Below are positions 7,394 to 15,236 of a stretch of 59,799 bases of DNA, piece after piece. The position numbers were made by a program, and so were the translations under genes. The first letter of the stretch is position 1, and the number at the start of each line of letters is the position of its first letter. The stretch covers positions 198,276 to 258,074 of the forward strand of contig NZ_VWMY01000003.1 of NCBI RefSeq assembly GCF_008905045.1, in the 5' to 3' direction. The notes below the pieces were generated by a model, which was not told the origin of the DNA, made no database searches, and saw nothing but the letters and a program-made list of their open reading frames with translations. The DNA comes from Streptomyces albicerus (lineage in GTDB: Bacteria > Actinomycetota > Actinomycetes > Streptomycetales > Streptomycetaceae).

Positions 7394-8032
7394 TCAGGTC
7401 CCCTTCCTGGCCGCCGGTGTGCGGCTGCCGCCGGTCACGGCACCGGTGACGCCCTGGACGTTCTCCAGCACCCCCACCAAGTTGGCGACGAGCTCGGAGA
7501 GTTGGGCGATCTGGCGGGGCAGGGCGGCCAGGCCCTCCGCCATGTCCGCCGCTCCCGACACCGCGGAGGTCGCCCCGCCCGCCACCTGCCCGAGCGCGGC
7601 CAGCGGATTGGCTCCACCGGCGCCACCCCCCAGGGCGGCCAGCGGGTTCGCACCCGCGGCTCCGCCGAGGGCGGCGAGGGGATTCCCGCCGCCGCCCGCG
7701 ATGGCCGCGAGCGGGTTGGGCGCCGCGCCCGCGGCACCGGCGATCGCGGCGAGCGGGTTCGCCGCACCGGCCCCGGCCGCCGCGTTGGCGGCGTTCGCGA
7801 GTGCCGCCACGGGATTGGCCACGCCGCCCAGCGCCGACAAGGCGCTGACCGTCCTCAGGACGTCGCCCGGCAGTCCGGTAAGCGCCTGATACGGGTTCCC
7901 CGGGGTGAGCCAGTCCGTGGAATTGGAGTCATCTCCTTTCCGGTCGAGGATGTCATCGAACGCCTTCTTCGTGCTGTCGGCGATATCGCCGATGAAATCC
8001 TTGATCGTATCCTGGGTGTTGTTCTTGCCCAC
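7394..8032 (-). CDS. Ala/Gly-rich repeat protein with NPLAA motifs, function unknown
   Basis: A 212-residue protein. Residues 1-45 are charged and polar, the middle is low-complexity with five imperfect repeats around the motif NPLAA(L/I), and the C-terminal 50 residues form a predicted amphipathic helix (LAALPRQIAQLSELVANLVGVL). There is no signal peptide or catalytic motif. The GTG at 8032 is chosen because AAGGGA precedes it at good spacing; another GTG lies two codons upstream. It is 104 bases downstream of the sigma factor gene on the same strand and may be in its operon. The helix and low complexity loosely recall phasin-like or surface-binding proteins, but I do not assign a function. 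Confidence 0.65.
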   Translation of the reverse strand: MGKNNTQDTIKDFIGDIADSTKKAFDDILDRKGDDSNSTDWLTPGNPYQALTGLPGDVLRTVSALSALGGVANPVAALANAANAAAGAGAANPLAAIAGAAGAAPNPLAAIAGGGGNPLAALGGAAGANPLAALGGGAGGANPLAALGQVAGGATSAVSGAADMAEGLAALPRQIAQLSELVANLVGVLENVQGVTGAVTGGSRTPAARKGT

Positions 8033-8136
8033 GGTCACTTCCCTTTCCCTCGCACCTGCACCCCCGGAGTTCGGGAGCCGTTCTGATGCCCGCGCGCGCA
8101 GAAATGAGCCACACACGGGAAGAAGGTGGAAATCCG

Positions 8137-8730
8137 CTATGCCACGGCACCGTCAAGAGCTCTGGCGCAGACGAGCCGCAGCCGCGCCCGACCACGCGTG
8201 AACGCACCCTCGGCCGCCTTGACCGAGATCTGGTGTATGCGGGCGAATTCCAGAGTGGAGATTCCATGGGCGCGAGCGAGCACGACCTGCCGCTCCCGCC
8301 CCCGCAACAGGTGCACCTGACGGAGCAGCCAGCGCCCGAAGTCCTTGTCGCACACACCCTCGTCGGGCATCTCGGGCGTGCGCACGTCCGCGGCGCGGCG
8401 CAGCAGCCGTCGGCTCCGCTCCAGCTCGCGGTAGTGGTCGACGCATAGACGCAGCGCGACCGTGGTCAGAAAGGGACCGATCCGCTCCCGGTCCAGATCG
8501 CCGTACGCGGCCGCCCTCAGCATCGCTTCCTGTACGCAGTCCTCCGCGTCCTGCGCATTCGGAAGCCGCCGGCGTACCAGCCTCATCAATCTTTCCCGAT
8601 GGCTGGCGATCACATCCCAGGATAACTCTCGTCGCATTTCTTCCCGGGATTCATCAATTTGAGGTTCGTGAATTTCTGGATCGACGATACCGAACACACC
8701 CGAGCTGTCTACCGAATTCCTGTGGTCCAT
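8137..8730 (-). CDS. RNA polymerase sigma factor, ECF-like
   Basis: A 197-residue sigma-70 family protein with only regions 2 and 4. Region 2 is visible as DAEDCVQEAMLRA (residues 61-73) and region 4 as a helix-turn-helix over about 145-185 (RERQVVLARAHGISTLEFAR and onward). The N-terminal 35 residues are polar and not typical; a start at the internal MRREL (about residue 33) is an alternative. The adjacent downstream gene encodes the NPLAA-repeat protein. No anti-sigma gene is visible beside it. Confidence 0.8.
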   Translation of the reverse strand: MDHRNSVDSSGVFGIVDPEIHEPQIDESREEMRRELSWDVIASHRERLMRLVRRRLPNAQDAEDCVQEAMLRAAAYGDLDRERIGPFLTTVALRLCVDHYRELERSRRLLRRAADVRTPEMPDEGVCDKDFGRWLLRQVHLLRGRERQVVLARAHGISTLEFARIHQISVKAAEGAFTRGRARLRLVCARALDGAVA

Positions 8731-9056
8731 TGGCCCCGAGACGATTTCCTGGTGCGAAGTTGAATATTCACACGGCCTATCCAAACCCGACGCGAAGGTT
8801 CCTTTCCGAGCCGGGACAGCAGCAAACCGGGGCCATTGCCTTCCACTCATCCGCATGGAAACCGGACGATCGCGTTCCGCCACGCTTCGAGCCGTGCTAC
8901 ACATTTTGTGCACGCGCCTGCGGCAGCGAACGCCTGCTGAAACGTCACGGCGTTGACGAAAGCGGCTCCTGAGACTCAGATAAACCACCCGCACCGGCGA
9001 TGCGCGCATTGAACAAGCCAAAATCCATCAGGGCGCGCAGGGTCCGGCCGCCCCCG
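8731..9056. other. Intergenic region upstream of sigma factor
   Basis: These 326 bases separate the sigma factor start from the stop of the Ntn hydrolase, both on the minus strand. The part near the sigma gene is noticeably lower in G+C than its surroundings and probably holds its promoter. I see no convincing gene, iron box or long hairpin here. Confidence 0.4.
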
Positions 9057-11165
9057 TCACTCGGTGTCGGGCTCCTGGGTGAGGCGAGCGAAATCGGTGA
9101 TGACGGGTACGAGTTCGCCGCGCAGCCACAGGGGCAACTGGTCCCGGTGGTGCTCGCCGCCCGGGATGCCGTCGGCACCCAGGGGTACGACCCAGAGGCT
9201 GTTCTCGCGCCGGGCGAGGTCCCAGACGTACCGGGCGGAGGGCCCGCGGGAGCTGAGATCGGTGACGCCGGGCGTGCTCGAGGTGGCCAGAACGCAGTCG
9301 TGGTCACCGCCGAGGCCGGGCCACTCCTCGTCCTCGGCGGCGGGGAGAATCCGGGCGGGAGCGAGGCGATGCAGTTCGCCCCAGGTCACGGCTTCCGCGT
9401 CGGCGACCTCCTGCAGCGCCGCCCGGACGATCCCCGTTCCGTCGAGCCCCGGGAGCAGGTCGGTTCGCAGGAGGTTCTCCAGCGCGGAGGCGATTTTCGC
9501 GGTGAGGTTCAGCCATGGCTCGAACACGGCGGGATACGGCAGGGGCGGCACGGCGAGTCTCTTCAACTCCGGGGCCGCCGCGACCCGTCGTACGACGGCC
9601 GAGCGCAGCCGCGCGTAGTCCGCGGCGGCGATGCTGTCGGCGTCCATACGTCGATTCCAGGACAGCAGTCGCTCCCGCAACCGCGCCGCTTGCGGACCGA
9701 GGCCGTCGAGCCGCGCCACCTGTTCCAGCAGGGGAACGGCGGCCGCGAGGTAGGTGTCCATGTGAATGGCCGCCATCTCCTGGGGCGTCCACTCCCGCGA
9801 CTCCCGCAGCAGCTCGTCGATGCGGTCGGCACGGTACGGCGGGGCGAACTCCGCCCCGAGGGGTGCGGCGAGGCCACGCTCATTGGCCATCACCGCGATG
9901 CCGTCCACCTCGGCGCGCGGTGTGTCATGGCGGCCCTGCCACTCGTGCCCTCCCTCCCAGGCGGGCACGATCCGCAGTCGGTTGTCCCGGTGACGTATGG
10001 GCACGTATCCGGCCACCCGGTGCACCAGTCCTCCGGCCGAGTCCGCGGCGTGCACGACGTTCACCGGCTCGATCCAGCGGTCGAGCGCCCGGTCCACGTC
10101 CTCGACCGTACGGGCGCGGAGGAGGGCCGGGAGCACGTCGAACCCCAAGTCCGCGGTGACGCGCGGCGGATAGCGGAGACTGATGCCTCCGGGGAGCCCG
10201 ACGGGTTCCGAAGGCTCCGAGTCCTGCGCATCCCTCGCATCCCCCGCGTCCCCCGCGTCAAGCCCGTCGATGATGACCGGCCCGCGTTCCGTCTCGATCA
10301 CGTCGATCTCGACCGGATCGCCTCCGGCGACCCGAATGGTCTCCCGGTGACGGGCGGCCGGTCGCCACCCCGAGGGTCCCAACGCCTCGATGCCGCCGCC
10401 CGAGGCACGCAGGCGCTCCGCGTACAGGTCGTGGTAGTCGGACATGGCGTTGGTGATGGCCCAGGCGACGGTGCCGGTGTGGCCGAAGTGGGCGATGCCG
10501 GGGACCCCGGGGACGGCGAAGCCGACGACGTCGTACGAAGGGCAGGACAGGTGTATCTGCTGGTAGAAGCCGGGATTCTGGATGAAGCGGTGGGGGTCGC
10601 CCGCGATGAGCGCGGACCCGGAGGCGGTGCGGTCGCCCGAGACCATCCAGCCGTTCGAACCCGACGTGGCAGGACCGTCCGTGGCGAACAGTTCGAGGGC
10701 CTCGTCACCGAGCCGGCGGGCCACCTCCTCGCGCCACAGCTTGGTCGGGAACCCCGCGAAGAGGATGTGGTGGGCGAGCCAGACTCCGAGGGGTGTCCAG
10801 CTCCGCCAGGGCTCCGGGACGAGCCTGACGGCCGCGAACTCGGGCGCGTTCGCCGCTCCCCGCTCAAGGCCGGCGTTCACACCGTCGACGTACGCCGAGA
10901 CCCATGCCGCCGTCTCCTCGTCCAGCGCGTCGAAGCAGCGCCGGGCAGTGTCGTCGAGCCGGGCCCGGCGGGCGAAGCGGTCCCAGGGGACGGCGTCCAC
11001 GCCGAGGAAGGAGGCCGAGGTGCCCTGCGACCGGTGGCGCTCCACCTCGATCTGCCAGGCCCTGTCGTGCGCCGCGTTCCTCCCCTGGGCGAAGGCCAGT
11101 TGGAGCGGATCGGAGGCACGGAGATGCGGAATACCCCAGGCGTCCCGGTACGTACTGCCCGCCAT
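9057..11165 (-). CDS. Penicillin-acylase-family Ntn hydrolase
   Basis: A 702-residue member of the penicillin acylase (N-terminal nucleophile) family. The expected layout is present: an N-terminal alpha segment, a spacer, and the beta chain starting at the Ser of GSNGWMVSG, which would become the catalytic N-terminus after self-cleavage. Relatives include PvdQ, which removes a fatty acyl group from pyoverdine precursors. Unlike PvdQ, no signal peptide is seen; the protein starts MAGSTYRDAWGIPHLRAS, so it should be cytoplasmic. GAGGAG precedes ATG 11165, and an iron box lies about 70 bp upstream, so it is likely iron-repressed. A role in siderophore maturation or hydrolysis is inferred. Confidence 0.85.
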   Translation of the reverse strand: MAGSTYRDAWGIPHLRASDPLQLAFAQGRNAAHDRAWQIEVERHRSQGTSASFLGVDAVPWDRFARRARLDDTARRCFDALDEETAAWVSAYVDGVNAGLERGAANAPEFAAVRLVPEPWRSWTPLGVWLAHHILFAGFPTKLWREEVARRLGDEALELFATDGPATSGSNGWMVSGDRTASGSALIAGDPHRFIQNPGFYQQIHLSCPSYDVVGFAVPGVPGIAHFGHTGTVAWAITNAMSDYHDLYAERLRASGGGIEALGPSGWRPAARHRETIRVAGGDPVEIDVIETERGPVIIDGLDAGDAGDARDAQDSEPSEPVGLPGGISLRYPPRVTADLGFDVLPALLRARTVEDVDRALDRWIEPVNVVHAADSAGGLVHRVAGYVPIRHRDNRLRIVPAWEGGHEWQGRHDTPRAEVDGIAVMANERGLAAPLGAEFAPPYRADRIDELLRESREWTPQEMAAIHMDTYLAAAVPLLEQVARLDGLGPQAARLRERLLSWNRRMDADSIAAADYARLRSAVVRRVAAAPELKRLAVPPLPYPAVFEPWLNLTAKIASALENLLRTDLLPGLDGTGIVRAALQEVADAEAVTWGELHRLAPARILPAAEDEEWPGLGGDHDCVLATSSTPGVTDLSSRGPSARYVWDLARRENSLWVVPLGADGIPGGEHHRDQLPLWLRGELVPVITDFARLTQEPDTE

Positions 11166-11231
11166 GGTCCGCTCTCCTCAAACTCCTGGCACACGGCTGA
11201 ACCGAGCACCCGACGACAGCCCCGCATCAAG

Positions 11232-11250
11232 TTAGCTTAGGCTAAGCTAA
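11232..11250. promoter_or_regulatory. Iron box (DmdR1/IdeR-type operator)
   Basis: TTAGCTTAGGCTAAGCTAA matches 17 of 19 positions of the actinobacterial iron box TTAGGTTAGGCTAACCTAA, and its arms are nearly symmetrical. It sits between the divergent Ntn hydrolase and isochorismatase genes and can repress both. Confidence 0.88.
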
Positions 11251-11299
11251 CTTTTCTGAATCGGGCTCGGCGCACACGCCATCAGTGAGGAGTCCGCCC

Positions 11300-11959
11300 A
11301 TGGGCTTACCGGTCATCAGCTCCTATCCCATGCCTGACCGTTCAGCGGTCCCTCCGTCCGGACCGCCCTGGACGATTGACCCGGCACGGGCCGCACTGCT
11401 CGTCCACGACATGCAGAACCACTTCGTCCAGGCCTTCCCGCCGGACTGCTCCCCCGTCGTGGAGCTCCTCGACAACATCACCACCCTGCGCGAACTCGCG
11501 GGCACCCTCGGCATGCCGGTCGTGTTCAGCTGCGAACCGGCCGCCCAACGCCCCGGCCAGCGAGGGCTGATGACCGACATCTGGGGTCCGGGCATCGGCC
11601 CGGAACCCGACGACGACGCGGCGATCGTCACACAACTGACACCCCGGGTGGGAGAGCACCTGCTGGTCAACGTCCGCCACAACGCGTTTCTCCGCAGCCA
11701 CCTCGGCCGGCTGCTCCGCTCGGCGGGGCGTGACCAGCTGGTCCTCTGCGGTGTCCGGGCCCACCTCGGCATACTGCTGACGGCGGCGGACGCCTTCATG
11801 CACGACATCCAGCCGTTCGTCGTGGCCGACGCGGTGGCCGACTTCTCCGCCGAGGACCACTCCATGGCCCTGCGGTGGATCGCGCGCACCAGCGTCGTCT
11901 GCACCACCGACCAGCTGATCCGCCACCTTCTGCACGGCAGGGCCGCACAGAGCATGTGA
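11300..11959 (+). CDS. Isochorismatase (EntB/PhzD-type, no carrier domain)
   Basis: A 219-residue isochorismatase-family hydrolase. Resemblance to EntB/DhbB is close in the GVRAHLGILLTAADAFMHDI segment and in the FVVADAVADFS stretch, and the N-terminal HDMQNHF supplies the conserved Asp. The protein ends without the aryl carrier domain that EntB has. Such enzymes convert isochorismate to 2,3-dihydro-2,3-dihydroxybenzoate on the way to catechol siderophores. One oddity is that the lysine usual in the KWRYSAF motif is replaced (VNVRHNAF), so activity is uncertain. Start ATG 11300 has TGAGGAG seven bases upstream. The iron box at 11232 suggests iron repression. Confidence 0.8.
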   Translation: MGLPVISSYPMPDRSAVPPSGPPWTIDPARAALLVHDMQNHFVQAFPPDCSPVVELLDNITTLRELAGTLGMPVVFSCEPAAQRPGQRGLMTDIWGPGIGPEPDDDAAIVTQLTPRVGEHLLVNVRHNAFLRSHLGRLLRSAGRDQLVLCGVRAHLGILLTAADAFMHDIQPFVVADAVADFSAEDHSMALRWIARTSVVCTTDQLIRHLLHGRAAQSM

Positions 11960-12016
11960 CGCCCGCTGCGGCTCGGCGGTACCGCCGTACGGAAGCCAAG
12001 CCCCACCGTGGGCCGT

Positions 12017-12247
12017 TCAGGCGCAGGGGCGCCCCGGATAGTCGTCGCTCTCCGGTACGCCCGCCTCGCGCATCCTGCGCAGGACCTCGGGCAGGGCGGC
12101 CTCGTCGTCGATGTCGACAGGGCAGTTGGCGTCCCGGTCGAACACCAGGGTGTCCCCGGCGGTGTCCCACAGCACCCACCGGTGCGGGTACGGCGACCCC
12201 TCCCACAGGTGCGCGTAACCCTCAATGCCGTCCGTCCGCGTACTCAC
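12017..12247 (-). CDS. Small hypothetical protein in siderophore locus
   Basis: A 76-residue acidic protein (about one residue in five is Asp or Glu) with a tryptophan-containing centre (PHRWVLWDTAGDTLVFD) and no cysteine-based metal site. Its GTG start at 12247 overlaps the stop of the amidohydrolase gene (GTGA), so the two are translationally coupled in an MbtH > amidohydrolase > small protein operon under the iron box at 14105. I do not recognise the family. Confidence 0.65.
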   Translation of the reverse strand: MSTRTDGIEGYAHLWEGSPYPHRWVLWDTAGDTLVFDRDANCPVDIDDEAALPEVLRRMREAGVPESDDYPGRPCA

Positions 12248-13818
12248 AGTGCGGCCTCCTCGTTCTCCCGGCCGTCGACGAATGTCGCGACCACGTCGAT
12301 GTCGCCGATGCGCGAGGCGTCGACACTCCTCGGGTCGTCGCCCAGGACGACCAGGTCGGCGCGCTTGCCCGGGGTGAGACTGCCCGCGCTGTCCTCCCAG
12401 TGGCAGGCGTAGGCGCCGCCCACGGTGTACGCGCGCAGGGCCTCGTCGACGGTGATGCCCTCGTCCGGACCGATCACCTGCCCCGACTCGGAGGAGCGCT
12501 CGACCATGAACTGGACGGCCCTGAGCGGTGATCCGTCCGCGACGGGCCGGTCGGAGCTGCCGACGAGCGTGATGCCGTGCTCCAGGAATCCCCTCCCCCG
12601 GTACAGCCACGGCGCCCGCTCCGCCCCCATGATCGCCGCGTAGTCGTCGCCGAAGTAGCGCAGGAAGTTCGGTTGGACCACGGCCGTCACGCCCAGCTGC
12701 GCGAACCGGGGCAGCTGGTCGGGCCGGATGAGGCCCGCGTGCTCGATGCGGTGCCTGGCGCCCGGGCGCGGCCGGATGCGCTGCGCCCGCTCCAGGGCGT
12801 CCAGGGCGACGTCGGCCGCCCGGTCTCCGATGGCGTGGACGGCGAGCTGCCATCCGGCGAGGTGACCGTCGACGATCGTGTCCGCGAGCAGCTCCGGGTC
12901 GTCCTGCAACTGGCCCGCGTGGTCGAGCCCTTGGTACGGCGTGCTCAGTGCGGCCGTACGGGCCATCATGCCGCCGTCGGTGTAGATCTTCAGGGCGCCC
13001 ACGGAGAGCCGGTCGTCACCGAACCCGGTCCGCAGCCCGAGGTCGAGGGCACGGGGGATGCCGTCGTCCGCGTGCGCGGTGACCGTACGCAGCCGGTCCG
13101 CGGCCACCATGAGCTGCACCCGCAACGGCAACTTGCCCTGTTCCTGGGCGAGTTGATACGCACCCAGCTCCACCGGGCTGTGGCCGAACAGCGCGCCGCC
13201 GATACCCGCCTCGGCGCAGGCCGTCACGCCCTCGGCCAGACAGGTCCGCGCCGCGAGTCCGATCGCATCGGCCAACTCCTGCTGGGAGTACGGAAGTCGC
13301 AGCGCCCGTGCCGCTCCCATGGCGCCCTCGGCGAGAAAGCCCGCCTCATGCGGGAGTTCGGCGGGCAGCAGATCCAGGACGGCCGTGTTGACCATGCAGC
13401 CGTGTCCCGAGTCGTGCATCATGAACACTTTGCGCCCGGCGCTGACCTTGTCCAGCTCGGCGGCGGTCAGATGGCGTCCGAGACCGCGCTGGTCGTAACC
13501 CGCGAGATCCGCCCAGCCCCCGTCCGGCGTCTGCGCCACCGCCTCGGCCACGACGGCGAGGACATCCTCGACCGACGTACACGGTGCCACGCTCGGCGTG
13601 CCCGCCTTGAAGCCCGTCCAGGCCAGATGCACATGGCTGTCGATGAACCCGGGCAGCACGGTGGCGCCCTGGAGGTCGACCACCCTGCGGGCGGGCAGCG
13701 AGGTCACCTCCTCGTCCAGGCCCACGATCCCGCCCTGCCAGATGCCCAGGTCGTGGGCGACGGGACGGTCCGGGTCCATGGTGAGGATGCGCGCGTTCGT
13801 CAGTCTCGTGGAGAGCAT
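12244..13818 (-). CDS. Amidohydrolase (YtcJ-like, amidohydrolase family 3)
   Basis: A 524-residue metal-dependent hydrolase of the amidohydrolase superfamily. The N-terminal beta-sandwich is followed by the metal motif SHVHL, then KIYTDGG, HAIGDRA and RIEHA, and the C-terminal GKRADLVVLGDDP typical of the family. YtcJ-like enzymes hydrolyse N-substituted formamides or other amides; their physiological substrates are mostly unknown. Start ATG 13818 is ten bases from the MbtH stop. Its place in an iron-box operon next to a formyltransferase locus suggests that it acts on a siderophore or precursor, perhaps by removing an N-acyl or N-formyl group; this is inference. Confidence 0.82.
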   Translation of the reverse strand: MLSTRLTNARILTMDPDRPVAHDLGIWQGGIVGLDEEVTSLPARRVVDLQGATVLPGFIDSHVHLAWTGFKAGTPSVAPCTSVEDVLAVVAEAVAQTPDGGWADLAGYDQRGLGRHLTAAELDKVSAGRKVFMMHDSGHGCMVNTAVLDLLPAELPHEAGFLAEGAMGAARALRLPYSQQELADAIGLAARTCLAEGVTACAEAGIGGALFGHSPVELGAYQLAQEQGKLPLRVQLMVAADRLRTVTAHADDGIPRALDLGLRTGFGDDRLSVGALKIYTDGGMMARTAALSTPYQGLDHAGQLQDDPELLADTIVDGHLAGWQLAVHAIGDRAADVALDALERAQRIRPRPGARHRIEHAGLIRPDQLPRFAQLGVTAVVQPNFLRYFGDDYAAIMGAERAPWLYRGRGFLEHGITLVGSSDRPVADGSPLRAVQFMVERSSESGQVIGPDEGITVDEALRAYTVGGAYACHWEDSAGSLTPGKRADLVVLGDDPRSVDASRIGDIDVVATFVDGRENEEAAL

Positions 13819-13828
13819 CGACGGGGCC

Positions 13829-14050
13829 TCAGCCGGTCCGCTCCGCCCTTCGCTCGACCAGGCTCTTGGGGCGCATGTCGGTCCAGTTGGCCTCGATGTG
13901 GTCCAGGCACTCCTGGCGCGGGGCCGGGCCGTGGGCGACGGTCCAGCCGGCCGGGACGTCCACGAAGTCGGGCCAAATGCTGTACTGGCCCTCATCGTTG
14001 ACGAGCACGGAGTAGGTGCCGTCGGGGTTCTCGAACGGATTGGTGCTCAT
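13829..14050 (-). CDS. MbtH-family protein
   Basis: A 73-residue MbtH-like protein with the family signature: FENPDGTY near the N-terminus, [10 protein letters not shown], the PAGW element and a C-terminal tryptophan followed by DMRPKSL. MbtH proteins bind NRPS adenylation domains and are needed for their folding or activity. It is the first gene of a leftward operon below the iron box at 14105. No NRPS is encoded in this window, so its partner must be elsewhere. Confidence 0.95.
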   Translation of the reverse strand: MSTNPFENPDGTYSVLVNDEGQYSIWPDFVDVPAGWTVAHGPAPRQECLDHIEANWTDMRPKSLVERRAERTG

Positions 14051-14104
14051 ACCGTGCCTCCAGAGTGTGCGGAACCGGCTCGGCCGGAAGACCGCAGGTC
14101 ATAA

Positions 14105-14123
14105 TAAGGTAAGGATTACCTAA
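14105..14123. promoter_or_regulatory. Iron box between MbtH and FecCD genes
   Basis: TAAGGTAAGGATTACCTAA matches the iron box consensus at 15 of 19 positions and is an almost perfect inverted repeat. It lies in the divergent intergenic region and probably controls both the MbtH operon and the ABC importer operon. Confidence 0.82.
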
Positions 14124-14211
14124 CCAAAAGCCCAGTCTCGGCGGACCTCGCGCTCCCCACTGCGATTAAGGGCCGCCTAACCCAAGGGAGTTGGCCGTTG
14201 GAGACCGCAAG

Positions 14212-15234
14212 GTGACGGGCAAGAGACTCCGCCCCGTCCTTCTCGTGACGTCGCTCGGCGCCGTCCTGGCCGGGCTCTGCCTCTTGTCACTGGCGCTCGG
14301 CGCGGCCAACGTACCCCCGGACCAGGTGGTTCAGGCCCTGTTCGGCGATGCGCCGAGCCGGTTCGTGGACAACATCGTCTGGTCGGCGCGGGTGCCGCGT
14401 ACCGCGCTCGCGCTCACGGCGGGCGCGGCTCTCGGCCTGTCCGGCGCGCTGATGCAGGCCCTGACCCGCAATCCGCTCGCCGACCCCGGAGTGCTGGGAG
14501 TCAGCGCGGGTGCCTCCTTCGCCATCGTGGTGGCCGTCGGGGTGCTCGGGGTCACGTCGCTGTACGGGTATGTGTGGTTCGCGTTCGCGGGGGCGCTGAT
14601 CGCCACCGTGGTCGTCTATCTGCTGGGCGGCCTCGGGCGGTCGGGGATGACTCCGGTGAAGCTGGCGCTCGCGGGAGTGGCCGTCACCTCGCTCCTGTGG
14701 TCGTTCACGCAGGCCATCGTGCTCACCGACGTGGACGCGCTGGACCGGTTCCGGTTCTGGTCCGCCGGGTCACTCGCGGACGCGGACGACGGGACGGTGT
14801 GGCGGGTGCTACCCTTCCTCGTCATCGGGGCGGTGCTGGCGCTGGCCTGCGCCCCGGCCCTCAACAGCCTGGCCCTCGGGGACGACGTGGCGGCCTCGCT
14901 CGGCCGTCGTCTCGGCCTGGTCCGCCTCGCGGGCGTCGCCGCGATCACCCTGCTGACCGGTGCGGCGGTCGCGGTCATCGGCCCGGTCGTCTTCATCGGC
15001 CTGGTGGTCCCCCATGTCGCCCGCGTGCTCGCCCAGTCGGCGGGCATCGGCCCTGATCAGCGCTGGCTGTTGCCGCTGTCCGCGGTGCTCGCTCCCAGCC
15101 TGCTGCTCGCCGCGGACATCCTCGGACGCCTGGTGGCCCGGCCCACCGAGATCCAGGCGGGCGTCCTGGTCGCCTTCATCGGCGGACCGTTCTTCATCGC
15201 CATGGTCCGCAGGCGCAATCTGGCGGAGGTGTGA
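14212..15234 (+). CDS. Iron-siderophore ABC importer permease (FecCD family)
   Basis: A 340-residue multi-spanning permease. FecCD hallmarks are visible: the VPRTALALTAGAALGLSGAL region, LTRNPLADPGVLGVSAGA, the GPVVFIGLVVPHVAR segment near the C-terminus and about ten hydrophobic helices. It forms the inner-membrane channel with the second permease and the ATPase. The GTG at 14212 is chosen as start because GGAG lies eight bases upstream; a TTG seven codons earlier sits directly against an AAGGGAG and is less likely. It is the first gene of a three-gene operon. Confidence 0.92.
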   Translation: MTGKRLRPVLLVTSLGAVLAGLCLLSLALGAANVPPDQVVQALFGDAPSRFVDNIVWSARVPRTALALTAGAALGLSGALMQALTRNPLADPGVLGVSAGASFAIVVAVGVLGVTSLYGYVWFAFAGALIATVVVYLLGGLGRSGMTPVKLALAGVAVTSLLWSFTQAIVLTDVDALDRFRFWSAGSLADADDGTVWRVLPFLVIGAVLALACAPALNSLALGDDVAASLGRRLGLVRLAGVAAITLLTGAAVAVIGPVVFIGLVVPHVARVLAQSAGIGPDQRWLLPLSAVLAPSLLLAADILGRLVARPTEIQAGVLVAFIGGPFFIAMVRRRNLAEV

Positions 15235-15236
15235 GC

